This document shows, piece by piece, positions 38,301 through 58,466 of a stretch of 64,000 nt of DNA (position 1 is its first letter; each line of letters opens with the position of its first letter). Below the pieces are notes generated by a model, which was not told the DNA's origin, ran no database searches, and saw nothing but the letters and a program-made list of their open reading frames with translations. A program made the position numbers and the translations under genes. This DNA comes from Gymnorhina tibicen (Eukaryota; Chordata; Aves; Passeriformes; Artamidae), in assembly GCA_013399875.1 (NCBI GenBank), contig VXAZ01018984.1, forward strand, positions 7,670,264 to 7,734,263. Direction: 5' to 3'.

Positions 38301-41300
38301 CCTACTAAAGCTGCATGGATATATTCAGTAAATCAGACATGATAGTATTCAATACAGCCAGGCATTTGCCACTGTAGTTAAAAATGAATGGATTTGATAC
38401 AAATTTTCCCAACCAGACATTCACATGGCCTAGAAATAACATGAGATTTGATTCTACAATGTATCTGAGGATCTCAAATACCAGTCTTACTGAGGCTTTC
38501 AGAAATTAATGTCTCATAACCTTATTTCATATTGGGGAGCTGGACCTGTGGCAGTGAGCTCATAGATCTGAAGGACATTTCAGATGAGATCTGCCGTGAA
38601 AAGTCAAAACTCTCAGCTTCCAGTTCTGAGCATTAACAGCATGGCCAGCCTTCTCCCAGCAGCAGTATTAAGTTTGTCACTCAGAATAATAATTCAACAG
38701 CAGCAGTTGAGAAAATACAGTGGAATTGGATTCAGACACTGGAAAAGTTTGGCAATACCGGTGGCTCAGAGAATTGTCACAGAATCAGGAGCTGCTGAGA
38801 ACATGAGATAGTTGCTCAAAAAGTTCCTATGTATACATTTTCCCATTTTCTTCCTTTTTTCTCCAAACATTCCTGGAATGAACTAGTAAATTATTGGGCA
38901 AAGCATATAGGGTTTTATTAGTGAGGGGTGTGTGTGCAATGTTAGAATGTAAAAAATCAAACACATGCTGAAACTGAACTGTGACCTCAATTCACAATGG
39001 CATTTAATCTATGTGCTCTTCCTCCTCCTTGAAATAAGGTACTTAATTTTCTGAAATTAATATGGGGCACTGAGGTCCAGGAATGTCATACTTTCATATG
39101 TAATAAAATTATAATACTTGAGAACACTGCAAGCAGTGGACTTTGTCCTTTCCTTGTTGATAGAAAGACGAGCAATGGTTTAAATCTCTTCTCGCTTCAT
39201 CCTTACAATCATGATGCACTCCTCTTACATTTTTGTTTTCTGGACTGATTCCACAAGACTGCTCAAATCGCTCTAGAAATAGCTGATAGTACCTAATTTG
39301 GATTATATTTTTTTTGTGTGTGTGTATGGGTCAGTAGGACAAGGGATCTTTGAAAAGCCATTCTAAGGATATTACCAGTATCTGAACTTCCTGAGCATTT
39401 CTCTGATTTGGTCTATATTACCTTAAAATGACAGATGTCTGGTGGCATGGCTGAGTGCAAATGAGATAGTTAAATGCAAAGAATTCTCTACTAAACCAGA
39501 CGACATTGTTGATGTGCTGAGGGTTTTTAAAAAGCCAGAAGAGAATTATGATTGTGCTGTCCTCATCCAGATTCTGAGATAAAGCTGAAAGTAATGACAT
39601 GCTAATAAAACAGGAGGGGGAAACTGGTGCAGAGTAGTTGCTGTGTCAGCATGTCGGCTCCTGATGCAATCATAGGAATGCTCCTTAAGCATAGTTAGAA
39701 ATGATATGTTTAGTGTGAGGCCAGTTCCAGCTGAGATGAGCAGTGGGGGTGGAAGAGAAATGAACTGCGTTACTTTTGTATAATTTTGAAGACTTTCTCC
39801 CTTTGTAAATAGCATTGTATCACTTTTCTAGAGTGTGAGTGTCTTACAGTATCTATAGAAATAATCTGCTTTTCCTCCTCAGGTGTTATTACTTTCTCTA
39901 ACAGTTTTTCTTATGTCCGAAAGGGTTCATTCTAGATGTGTTCTCCAAGTAAGTACTGTGGTCATCCCAGTTCTCTCATTTCCAGCTCTACGTGAAGAAA
40001 TGAGAGAGCATATAGGTCTCACTATAGAAGTAATTTTAAAATCTGATACTCTTTATTTGTTCATTTGGGTTGTTTGACTTGGTTGGATGACTATATTTGA
40101 AAGAATACACATTAAAAACTTCAGGCCTTGGCAAGAAAAAAACATCCCTCATACATAAGGTGTAAGTTAACCCTTAGTTAAAGGTTCCATATTGAGCTAG
40201 ATGTGAAAATTTTGATATACTTGTTTCACATAAGAAAGATCAATCCTGTTAACTAGAGGATAACTCCTGAAATGACAATGAAAGGAAAATATTCCAACAA
40301 TATTAGCACAATCCAAACACTCCCTTCCATCTTTTCATTGAAATGGCTTTTCTTTTAGAAAACAAGCAAAAATAATATCCCTTCCATCTACCTCTGTAAT
40401 AGAGACATATATAGAGACATGAAATACAGCTGAAACAGGGACATAAAATTATATCCATATGGCAATAGTAACAATTTTAAAATGATTCATGGGTTTTGTG
40501 GTGTGACTTTCTCTTGTTTTTAGGTTTTCAATTTTATATAACAACTGAAATTAAATTTTGAAAATCAATTATGTAATAAAATTTCTCTTATCACTGTTTG
40601 AAAGTGTAATGCATGTGCTGCTGTGCACTGCCATCTCCTGAAAGGAACAGTGTAATCTTTATTATATCTTAAAAGTCTTTTTGTGTAGAGAAGTTAGATA
40701 CTCTAATGAATAAGGCCTGAGTTTCTGAAGGAAAACAATCTAATTCCTGCTTGGATGCTCAGACAGGAACTATATTTAGAACTTTTTTTTGCAATTCACC
40801 TCTATGCATTTTACCGGTGGAGATACTCCTACGCTAGAACATGCGTGATGTCATTTCTGTGAGGTAGCTTCTTTAAAATATCAGATACAGTATTGGATAT
40901 AGGGGAAATTTTGAAATTTGCATCTGAAACACGGAGCCATAAAAACATAAGCAGCAGTCAGATCAAAAGTGGAGGCATTGTACTCAAATGAGAAAGAGCA
41001 ACATTCGCAGAAACAACGTGGAGTTTGATCTAACCCGGTCCCTTATATGTTCAGATGCTGACACAGTTAGGATTTGTTTCAGACTGAGAAACCGGACAAA
41101 AAGCCTGGGTGTTTATTAGGAATATATGTGTGTGAAAGAAAGAGAAGATTTTCAAGAAGGTTCATCTGTTGAGAACCTTGATGGATTCACCAGTCCAGGG
41201 TTATCTTGGCAGCAGCCCTCCCCTCCGTTGCCCCCAGTGGACCGGCAAAGGTGCTGAAGGAGATTTTTATGATGACACATACAAAAGAAACCTAGTTACC

Positions 41301-43334
41301 TGGGACTTTGCTGTATCCTCTACTCAATAAATGGCCTGGATTGTTTTGGGGGCCAAGCCAGGCTTAAGATGCTATTTCCCATCTGTTGAATAAGAAGCTG
41401 TACTCTGCAGTGTTGGCTGGAAGATCTTTGTTTTGCCATGCTGTTCTGCAACTCAGTCTACAAATGCCCTGTGTGTGTGCATGAAATCTGTGTATGTTCA
41501 CTCCTTTACAGTATAGCATTTGTGACAGAAGTACTCTACAGGGATAGAATTTGACTAATTACTGTAATTATTTTCCAATTTTTTTTTCCACCCTTAATTT
41601 TACCCTTGTTACTTAGTAGCTGTGTAAATCATTCCTTCAAATGTTTGCAGGGTTATGTCATTATCATCAGTAACCCCAAAATGAAGCCTGTGTGGGTTTG
41701 GTTTGCGTTCCATGAGGTTAGAAACATGTTTTAAGACATATCTCGGACACAGTTTTTTGTCCCCTTAAATGCTACGTGTATCCACAAATAGCTGTCTTTG
41801 CGGAAAAAACAGGGTTTGTAACATCTCGCATACCAAGCATGTTCTTGGCCATGTGCAGCTTTACTTTATGGAGCTACACAAAACAAGGGAAAATGGAATG
41901 GGGGCAAGGGGAAAAATGAATGTTTTCAGCTGAGATTTGCACAGAGATGACAGGTGAATGAGGTGGAGAGGTAAAGAACAGCTGTTCCAGATGGTAGGAG
42001 CTTCAGGAGGGAAAATGCTGGAGTCAAAGCGGTCAGATTGTAGGAAGAGATGATGCTCATGAAGGATGAGTGGTGCTGGCAGGGAGATGAGTGTCGGAGG
42101 TCAGTGGGAAAAACACAGTAAACACTGTGTATGAAGTTTATTTATCTTAAAGTAGCCATTTCCTCTAAATGAATAATTTTCAGTTCTTTCCAGCACTGAT
42201 TGCAGGTGCTTACCTGGAGTCATCAATGATCAGTATTTTCTGTTGTCATTGTCTGCCTCGACACATTCACTGCCTTAGCTGAGTTCTGTACTGACAACAG
42301 ACACTCAAGAATAAATAAACACAATTTTCAAAAGTCTGGTTTTGAACCAGCCCTTCTGTCTCTTTAATCTACTGCCTGGAAATGAAAGCTTTAAAGGTGC
42401 TTGAAAATCTAATAGCCTTGATTTTAACATTTTAAAAAAATCTAGCATTTGTCATAGGACTATAACAGTGTAATTGGGGCCATTTCTGGATAAATAGTTC
42501 ATACAAAAAGCAAGTGTAAAATAATAGGAAATCAGTGATAAAAGTGACGCTATAGTTTAAAGAAAAAAAGCTTAAGACTGCTGGATCAGTCTTGGAGTTC
42601 TTTCTCAATACACCTGAAGAACTGGCTAAATGAGAGTTGGGCACTCATTCTGCCAACTCCTCTTGAGTTTATTGGTTCCCTGTTTACGATGTTCTGCTTA
42701 AGTGTTTTGAAGAAATAGGCAGAGCATTCACTTTCTGTGAGATTTACGAAGGCAGAACTTATTTTAATTAACCATTTAAATTTAACTTAATGGCCTCAAG
42801 AGTCAGACAATTAGCTGGAGCTGTTTTTTTGCAGATCTTATAGGTATTACACCTGAAATACTTTATATTGGCTGCTGACCTGTCTGTTGATCATGGGTGT
42901 CAATTCTACCTCATTTTCACAGTGCTGCTACTATTTTAAGCTTATTCTCACACTGTTTGAACTTTAAATTTTTTATTTGTCAGTTGACATGATGTTAAAT
43001 GTATATCCTAGCCCACTATAGTCATTCAGTATATTAAATGGCATGTTTGGAAGAAACTTAATTCTCATTTCATGGACATGTTCTTATACAGATAATTTGC
43101 TTTATGCCTAACTAGCTTTCCCTAATATTTCTAGCTGGAATCAACACTTCCCTTCAATTTATGTCTTAAATCATGTCAAAATGTAAAAATTCCGTATATT
43201 ATGAAACAACTTCTGGGCTTTGTATAGAGAAAGCTGCTCTTAAGGAGTGAGAAAGGGATGATGTTCTAGCAAAAAATGTCTTAAGTGCTTATGATTAATA
43301 CTTTGGGATACTGCAGGTGAAAGGTGCAATGTGA
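35399..43334. other. intronic sequence up to the GRID2 exon, nothing recognised
   Basis: No exon or named transposon was found in about 7.9 kb. A locally G+C-rich patch at about 37640-37930 stands out from the surroundings, with short overlapping frames on both strands. It has few CpG dinucleotides and no promoter-like structure. The sequence near 41950-42120 is purine-rich. Confidence 0.5.
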
Positions 43335-49899
<6,565 letters not shown>

Positions 49900-50998
49900 A
49901 CGGGAGTGATTTTCCTAACGCTGATGCCATTCGCCATTTTCGGTTGCCAAAGTTTGGCTTGACTTAATTTTTATGGCAGATTTTGACATTTTTTATCACC
50001 GCTTCCACTTTCAAATGACAGGCAGGAATTTTAATAGGCTTGAAAGAAGTTCCTTCCCAGGCTGTTGCTTGAAAAGCATGTGACTGTGAGACTATTAACC
50101 TCTAACCTCCTTTAAAAAGGTGGATCAAATAAATGAATAAATACACCCTGGACAAGTGTGAGGCCTTTTGATGGTGAGGTGCAGAGTGAATTTTATCGCA
50201 TTACTATAGGAAAAGCTGGACAGGCTGCTATTCTGCAGAACTTACACTTTATACCTAGATTGGATCATTTCTGATTTTGCAATAGACATGTTTCCACTCG
50301 CAGTTCACAAGCGCCCAATATGTGTTTTCATACATTAAGCACGGAGCTTCAGTCTGCTGTGTTAATGTACTCTGACACACTGCTAGGGGTTTATTTTTAA
50401 GAGAGATATGCAGATTGTGATGTGATTAAATAATATCAGTAGTACGTTTAAACGTTTAAAGCCGCTGTGCCTGGAGGTTTTTGGGGTATTTTAACACACA
50501 GAAGCATAGAGACAAAGTAAATGAGAGATGCTTCATCTTCTTAGATGCCAATTATTTAACTAGCACCCTGAGCTATCAGTCCCCTAAAGTAATCTCCTTA
50601 AATTAAGTAATGGACACCCTATCTAGATTTCCTTCTCATCTTTTTGTGAACCAACGTCCACTAAAATCACTAGAGCAGTCAATCATCACTGTCCAACCAG
50701 ACATGTATATTCCTAGACAGGCCTCTCAGCCTGCAAGCTTGCAGCAGGTTGTGGCAACTACCAAGCCAGGAACTGGCGCATTCAGCTGTTTTCTGGTCTA
50801 TGGAGTCCTCCTGAATCCTCTCGTAATGTTAATTGGAGATTTTGCTTTTCTTTTTCTTTGATATGTTCTATGAATTAAGTGAAAGTCACCAGGTCCTTGT
50901 TTCACCATACAGTTTAGGTACAAACATGGATCTGCCTCCTTACAGATCTATATTTGCTGCATCTATCTATATCAGTGCTTGTCTAAAAGTCAATAGAG
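49900..50998. other. low-repeat intronic block, candidate conserved non-coding DNA
   Basis: This block has no transposon resemblance and moderate complexity. It contains the perfect palindrome at 50447-50460 and is followed by another at 50999-51016. Intronic enhancers of neural genes often look like this, but conservation cannot be seen in one sequence, so this is an inference only. Confidence 0.25.
50447..50460. repeat. perfect 14-bp palindrome TTTAAACGTTTAAA
   Basis: Self-complementary around ACGT, and itself containing overlapping GTTTAAAC-type symmetry (CGTTTAAACG at 50445-50454). Such sites can bind dimeric factors, but no specific factor is claimed. Confidence 0.9.
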
Positions 50999-51016
50999 TT
51001 AATTAATATTAATTAA
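50999..51016. repeat. perfect 18-bp A/T palindrome
   Basis: TTAATTAATATTAATTAA reads identically on both strands and is built from repeated TTAATTA homeodomain-type cores. Symmetry ends at both flanks. In A+T-rich DNA such palindromes arise by chance more readily, so function is speculative. Confidence 0.9.
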
Positions 51017-51212
51017 TTTCTTAATTTAATTCTCCCCTTTTAGCCTTCCTTGCACTTATTCATTCTCTTCTCAAAAATATTTTGTTTCATTTGCAAGCTG
51101 GTTTTGTTATAATCTGCTAGCTCTTTGGGCACTGTATTCTTAGTAAGTACACCAGTCTGTATGTGAGGCAATCGGGTATTTGTGTGCTTCAAATAGTTTT
51201 AAATGTACTCCC
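51017..51212. other. intronic sequence between palindrome and CT microsatellite
   Basis: No feature seen. Confidence 0.5.
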
Positions 51213-51240
51213 CTCTCTCTTTCTCTCTCTCTCTCTCTCT
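51213..51240. repeat. (CT)n microsatellite, slightly interrupted
   Basis: A 28-bp CT dinucleotide run with one TT interruption at about 51220-51222. Likely length-polymorphic. Confidence 0.95.
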
Positions 51241-54200
51241 GTATAATCAGAGACAAAGTGTACTTTATGGAGGACAGTAGTGTTTTAAAATCTAATTTTG
51301 GTAATGAGGAAATGAGCCATGACAACTCTGGAGGTGAAGTTTGAAGTGAATTATGAAGGTCATTCTCTTAGATGGGGAAATTAATTATATTTTAGCTTGG
51401 TTCCCTGTTACTTAGACACTTTATATTGTACACTACCAAGTAATTTTGACTAAATATCAATTTATGAGAAATTATCTGAGCAAAAGAGTGCAGTTACAAG
51501 GACAGATTTTGAAACTAGGAAGAATTTTATTAAAACACTAATCATATTGGAAAACCATAACCTTAAATGTGATCTTTTTGAAAGGATGTCTGCTGTGGGA
51601 TTTTAGTGCTCATTCATTTTGACTATTGGTGGGCATTTAGCTTCTGTGATTACAGGCTCTTCTGAAACTTATTTTTCTCCTTAAAATCCAGTCTTTTGAA
51701 ATTCTTCATTGTGTAATTTGAAAGAATATCGAAGTGAGCCAAGCCACTCTGAAGGATGCAGCCACTAAATGCAGCATTTGCAGAGGGCAGATGAAACAGG
51801 TAGTGTTGATGGTAATTAAAGAACATTTACTCTGAGCCTGGAATAGACACAGGAGTCTTGCAGAGCCTTTCATGTTCTGTTGACACACACGTGGGAGTTT
51901 GGCCTTGGGATCTTTATGTAAGGGTATAAAGAATTAACACATGGGGCTTAACTTGATGTGGAAATTAAGCACCTGCTTAAAGGCTTTCCTGAGCAGGGAT
52001 ATACTTAAGCAATCCCAAATCAGTGACTTAATTTTCTTCAGCAGCTGGTATTCCTTATTTTGTTTACTTTAAGGGCTTATTTTCTCCAGAAACTTGTAGA
52101 TCTTAGCAGCATTTTCACATCCTGCACCTCTGGTTGTCCAAATGGGCCAGGTGGCTGTAGCTCCTCTGGTATTGCTGGATGCAGAAGATGTGGCTGCAGG
52201 TCATGACTGGGCCTTGTGACATCTGGAAAAAAGTTTGAAATGACAATGAATCTTCCAGAGTACCAGGCCACAAAACACAGCTAAATAAGTAAAAGCCTAC
52301 AGAGGTTTGGCTTCTGACACTACATTTCACAATGAGAGGCTTATGATGTACAGGGCTTGGTCATCAGAGTATCAGAGAGCTGTTCTCAGAAATTGCAGTT
52401 TCATGTTGCAGGTAAACAATTTATGTTCCTCCCATCCCGTCGTGACCTGGTGCAGGAAAGGGAGCCAGCAAGAAGCTACTTTCTTTTTCAAAAATATTAT
52501 ATGTCTTTAATAGCAAGCTGTGGCTCAGTGGCAAGCCCTGTGATAGCCAGCCCTTGTTAAGGGCACAGGAAGAGAGCATGAACTCCCTGTTCCAGGTGCA
52601 GCCAGATGCTGGAGCAGCTTGCTGTAATGTTGGATGCCAGGAGCGGAAAGTAAATGATCATTAGTTGTCAAATACAGAAAAAAACAGCTGCCCTAAGAGA
52701 CTTTTGCACTCCTGAAATGCCATTTCAGTGAAAAGGGGTACCAAAACTTTGTTTCCTGAAGAGAAAAGATGAATGTTTCGAGAAAATGAAATCCGTTCAG
52801 ACTTACCAGGAGTTTAAAAAACAAAGAAAAAAAATTGTTGCCTAGGTTGAAACAGTTATTCTCTCTAACGGGTGCAGTCTGAAGAGTGAGGTGATGCAAA
52901 ATAGGGGCTTGTCAAGACATCTGTAAAAAGGCTCATTAGTTCTGCATAAAACATGAAATTTGAGTTTTTTCCTGAGGTCTTTGCTAATCCTAAATCTCTA
53001 ATACTACAAAGGAGAAGGGAGTAAATTGGTATGTATGAAGGAATAATGCAACTTTCATTTGGCTATCTTGCCTTTAAATGTATTCTTCATTCTTGATTTG
53101 GCACTGGTGGATCAAATGCTGAACCAAAATCATATTCTTCTGTGTGCTTGGTTCGTTGAGTTCCACACATCATGGAGTGGAAACTGGTTCCTGTCGTGAG
53201 AGCAGGAGAGAGTCTAGAGATACCTGTGCAGCACAGGAGCAAGTGGCACCTAACTCAGCTGGATTAGCCAAACACAGTGACCTTGATTTCAAATAGAAAT
53301 AACTGAGTGTGAAACAAACCTCTGAAAACACTAACTTAAGAAAATATTTTGAAGTAATGTTCTTTCCTGTCTTAGTTTACATGGCATTAAAAGACGTATT
53401 GTTCTACCTTATCTTTATATTTAAAAAACCCCAAACAAACAACCACAAATGAATAAAAAACTGTACAGAAAAACATGTTCTTGTATTCAAGAAAGCAAGA
53501 CTTTTCTTTGTACTCTTTGTTAGTAACAACTGCTTCTTTCTTAATAAAAAAGTTATATCTTTCAATAGCAGATGACAACATTAAATTGAGAGTTACTAGG
53601 AATTCTGTAGTTGGGATGCTTTTTCATTGAATTTCATATTTTGGAGGATTAACGTTTTAAAAGGTCAGCATCCAGGGAAGCTCCTCACGCAGTTATTGAA
53701 TGGGTCTATGAGTCCCATTCAATTCACAATTTTTCAATCATAAAAACATACTTCTTTTTCAGTATTTCTCAATCTGCCACAGAGAATTTCTCTCTTTTTT
53801 TTTGTTTTGTTTCTTTTTCTCTGTATAGTACTCATGCCCGAAAATCTATTATTAAAATTTATTGTGAAGGTTTGTTAGTGTTTTTTTGTCAGAAGGAAGG
53901 AAGAATAAGTGGTCATAATTCATGCAAAGTACTACTTAAACCTTCTGTCAACTGAGCCTTTAATTCAGTAAGACTTGTTTCTTTTGGTTCTGATTCTTCA
54001 CAGACAAAGTTCCATAAAAACGAATTTGACAGGTTATGATGTGTTCCATAGCATCAAAATTCTCAAGAATCAGTTTCCACGTATAAAAACCAGTTGTGGG
54101 TGTAACAAATGGGGCTGGCTATGACTTGCCTCGGTTACTCCATCTCTCAATGAACTTAACAAGAAAGTCAACGTGTTTTAACATACTTGTTTGTAGCAAG

Positions 54201-54392
54201 TTCTGTAATCCTAAGAGTCCCTGGAATCTGAGCACCAGTTTCAAAACTCCAAAATGTACTTATTAAATATATTTGGTCATGCCAAGATCACAACTCAAGA
54301 TTTTCTAAGTTCGAGTTTTGTGTCAAGTCCTTAAACTAGGTTGATACACGTAACACATTTTCCAGTTCACATATATTTCTCCTCCCTGTGTG
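51241..54392. other. intronic sequence, nothing recognised
   Basis: Moderate G+C at about 52100-52640 with short overlapping frames on both strands, without family resemblance. No exon or named repeat. Confidence 0.5.
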
Positions 54393-54439
54393 TTTTTTTT
54401 TTTTTTTNNNNNNNNNNNNNNNNNNNNNNNNNNNNNNNN
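54393..54439. other. poly-T run abutting a 32-base assembly gap
   Basis: Fifteen T residues (54393-54407) run into 32 Ns (54408-54439), the same arrangement as at 6298-6361. A technical gap rather than biology, though the T run itself may be longer in the genome. Confidence 0.95.
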
Positions 54440-55440
54440 GCTGTTCAGACATTCATTTCATGTGTAGTCTAACTTGATGAGAAAGTTAGAAACTTCTGTG
54501 TATCAGCAGATGTTCCTTGTGCAAGCTCCAGGGGGTTCCAGTAGTGAATATACTGGATCACCTCCTATTCCTAGCCAAAACAGACTCTGGAGGAGAACAG
54601 ATGGTATTTGGAGCCTCCTTTGGCAGCTGCTGATGCTGAAGCTCTGACATGAACTATGCCTCAAAAAAGTTTTGGACTTTCTTCTTTATGTAATACGATG
54701 CCAGTTGCTGCTAGGATTGGGATGACTTTGAAAGACATGATTCCTTGGTCCAGCCAAGGAATCTATCAACAAGTTCACGTTCTGTGATATTTGTGAGGAA
54801 TGCACCTTGAAAAACAATCCTTTCAAAGTGGAAATGGACAGCTGAAATCAGCAGTTTCCAAAAGCAGGAGAAAGGTATAATCCTTTCTGCACTCATTCTT
54901 AATGTTAAGGACATTCTTAAAACTAGTTACACATCACTGCATTAGTTTTTAAACCTCAAATTATTTTCTGGAACGTCTACCAAAATAATAAGAGCACAGT
55001 TTTGTTATTTTATGGTATTAGTTTATTACTTTAAAAATTGTCACCTTGTGAGAATTGGTCCCATGTATCTTCTGCCAGGGAGTTTTAAATTCCAGATTTT
55101 TCTTTTGCTTTTTTTTTTATTACTTGGCATTTTGAAATCCATTTTCCTGTGTGTTTGTGCTCTGTGCCTTCAGCTCATGCACTTTGTGCCTTTGTAGATT
55201 ATAATTTGGTACTGCAAAAGGTGTTCTTGAGGAAAAACTTGACGTGACCAAACATGGTGCGAAGTTGCACTTACTTCTTGCATTAATGGGAAGGGAATTT
55301 AAGGAGAAAAGCTCAGCTTCTCTTCCTATCACCAGCAGTAATAGTGACTTGGAAGTTTGTCCCCTTTTATTTTTCATATCTATTAATGTTTAATGCAGGG
55401 ACTAGTTCATGTAGAACTCTCCTCATTGTCTATTCATTGG
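54440..55440. other. intronic sequence, nothing recognised
   Basis: No feature supported. Confidence 0.5.
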
Positions 55441-55503
55441 CTTCAGGAGCTGGACTTGATGATCCTTGTGGATCCTTTCCAATTTGGAGTATTCTATGAT
55501 TCT
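55441..55503 (+). repeat. CR1 LINE 3' terminal fragment
   Basis: Same tail type as 35328-35398: 'caggagctggacttgatgat', 'ccttgtggatcctttccaat', then the terminal octamer ATTCTATG (55491-55498) followed by a partial second octamer. Roughly 63 bp, strongly truncated at the 5' end. Confidence 0.88.
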
Positions 55504-58124
55504 TTATCTGAACTGGAGAAGTAATTTGTTTTGCAACGTGAAAAAAAAAGGGATTTCAAAAGTATCTGTGGATGAGTGATTTCCTTAGATAATGAAAAGC
55601 AGAATTTTGAGTAGCTTTCCTTCGTGGGAATTCTTCTTGTATTGTTGAACTGTAGTATCTTCCTCCACGAACAGCTTCTAGAGAACTGCTTGAGCTTTTC
55701 TTTAAGGGATGACCTCTTCCATTCTTCTCCTCTTGCATAGTTTATTCTTGATGATTATTTCTGGATGGTCACTGCTTATACCTGGAAGTGCTTACTGTAT
55801 CTAGCCATTTCTGATTACATGATTATATTAAGAATCAAGAACGAAAGTACTTGTCTTTATCTGGCTTTATGAAAACCAAAATTCTTCACTCTAAATTACC
55901 TCTGAATATCAGTATGGTTACAAATGCTTGGAAGCATCAGGCTCAGCAAATCTTTCTGATAACTTGAGTGTGATCAGTTGTGCACAATAGCAAGTTGGAA
56001 AACATTACGTGTAAAAAAATCCGTGGGCTCAACGATGTGTCTGTCACAGTGATTTTATTCAAAGTTAAGGCTGAAAATAGAAACAAAATAACATTAACAT
56101 AGATACTAGGTTGCTGTAGTATTTTCTGTGTGTTGTAAAATTTCCTTGCTGCTGAGATCTTGGTGGGTGTCACTTCTCAGTTTTTTCAAACTTAAACTCA
56201 GGTTCTTCACAATGCAAAAGGGTGTTCAATCTTAGTAAAGGTAGTTGAAATATACAAAATGTAAAAAAGCAAAAAAAGAGCAAGAGAAGCAATGTAGGAA
56301 ATGAGACAAAGTGATAAATTTTTTGCAGAGAAGATTTCTTTCTCACAAATTGACAAGTTGAAGTATGCTGCTGATGTGTAGGAAAATAGTGAGGGATGGT
56401 AAAAAATGAAGAATGTGGAAGCAACATTTAAAGGTTTGTTCATGCTTTTCCAAACATGACTGATATGCGTGTTAGAATGCAGTGGTGTCAAGACTAGAAA
56501 TTTTGATAAACTGTCAAAAGGACAAAAGAAAAAAGTTCATGGTGACTTTTTAAATGCTTTTTCTAGAAGACGCAGAAGCCAATGAAACAACAATGTAGAT
56601 ATTTATTGACCATATCACAATAAAAATGGCTTGAAGACCTCCTTCTCTGCACCCTCCGCAGATTTTGAATTGTACTGGTGATAGAGAGCTACTTGGGAAG
56701 CAGTACAGGTTTCATTGCAAGACCCACATCACTTGAATGTTTTTGAGGAACAAACATCCCAGCTTGAAGCAGAAGATCTTTTAATACAATTTTTGGTGAC
56801 ATGTCTGCATCTCAGGAGATCACTACTTTTTACTCAGCTCCAGGATTACAGAGTGAATGCAAGTTCTCTTATCTAGGAAATTATTACTTTCTTCAGTTTT
56901 TTAAATTGCTCTGTTTCTTGAGGTGAATTAGGATGGCTATTTTGGTTTCAAAAGATAAGTCTTTATAAACATACTGCTGTTCAGACTTCACAGACTTTGA
57001 GAACTTTAGAAGTTTTGGGGTGACTGTGTGTGGGTACTGGAGAGGTTAACAGACTTTTTGATTAAATCAAAAGAGTTCTAAATAGTTATCTCCTGGAGAG
57101 AGCTGTGTTCTATAAAAGATACGGAAAAGCTGGAGAAAGAAATAGCACAGATTTTTTTTGTATGCAAGAATCTTTCTTTTTGGAGTCTGGAGAAGAAAGG
57201 ATTGCAGCCTCTGAGGGTCTCAGTCGTGACGCACAGAAGAACTTATGCAAAATTAACCACAATTATTTTAACTGTAAATATTTATCAAGCAAGAGTAAAT
57301 TATATCATCCCAAGGTCTAAAAATGTATTTTTTTATCTGGCTCTTTTGTAACAGGAAATGAAAAAAACCTTTAGAGAAACATGAAATGCACTTGCTTGTC
57401 ATAAGTTGAAAAATTTTTCGTCTAATGTGCCTGACTAATTCAGGATCTCTTTTTTTTTTCCTCCTCTCGCTCAATTTCTATTGAGGACTCTCAAATTCTG
57501 TTAAAAGAATTGAAAAGCTAGCTCCCGTGGGGTTGGGTTATACTCCTTTAATTGGTCTATAGATCACAGAAAGAGATATGAAGGGTTTAAGCCTAATTCT
57601 CTAGGTCCCACTTTCAAAATAGAAATTGAGTAGAAAGCCATGCCTGTAACATCTGTTGGACTTTGTAGAAAGCCTGAACACTGATATTGCAAGAAAGGGA
57701 CAGGTTTGATTTTTTTCAGCTAATACAAAGAATCTGAAGATATGTCTTCAAATCAGCCATGTCTATAAATTCTTGATATTTATAACCAGCAATGCATTAA
57801 TGGAAAAGAATGTACTATAGTTAGAAAAAAAAAATAGTTTTGGGTAGAGATAGATGTGTGTGGATACATACAGAATATTAACTGGTGATAAAATTGTTAC
57901 TGTTACCAAGGCTACAAGAGTATACTTGATGTTGTCTTCAAATGCATCAGTAATTTTTTGTTAAACCTATCATTGTAGCAGCAACTTGAGCATTTGAAAT
58001 AGACGTTTCCCAAAGCTTTACCTGGCATAAAAATCACTTGGCAGATGTATCTGCCATGCACAGTCATTACATCTGGCAGCTGGAATATATACCTGGATAG
58101 AATAGACTGTGGTTTTGGAAATAT
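55504..58124. other. intronic sequence, nothing recognised
   Basis: A+T-rich DNA. No repeat family or exon was identified. Confidence 0.5.
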
Positions 58125-58466
58125 CAAACTTTTGGAAAAGTAAAATATGATTCTCTGGTTTTATGTTATACTTGGATAACAGCGAGCTTTGAAATGTTTA
58201 CCTGCTTCTGGTAGCTTGTCTGTAAACTCTTAGAGCCACAAACTTTTGGAAAAGTAAAATATGATTCTCTGGTTTTATGTTATACTTGGATAACAGCGAG
58301 CTTTGAAATGTTTACCTGCTTCTGGTAGCTTGTCTGTAAACTCTTAGAGCCACAAACTTTTGGAAAAGTAAAATATGATTCTCTGGTTTTATGTTATACT
58401 TGGATAACAGCGAGCTTTGAAATGTTTACCTGCTTCTGGTAGCTTGTCTGTAAACTCTTAGAGCCA
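58125..58466. repeat. three exact tandem copies of a 114-bp unit
   Basis: The unit starts 'caaacttttggaaaagtaaa' and ends 'aactcttagagcca'. Copies lie at 58125-58238, 58239-58352 and 58353-58466. I compared them by eye and found no difference between copies. The array has exactly three units: identity stops at the base before 58125 and right after 58466. The unit has no recognised family and no coding potential that I can support. Exact identity implies recent expansion, ongoing homogenisation, or an assembly artefact. Confidence 0.95.
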
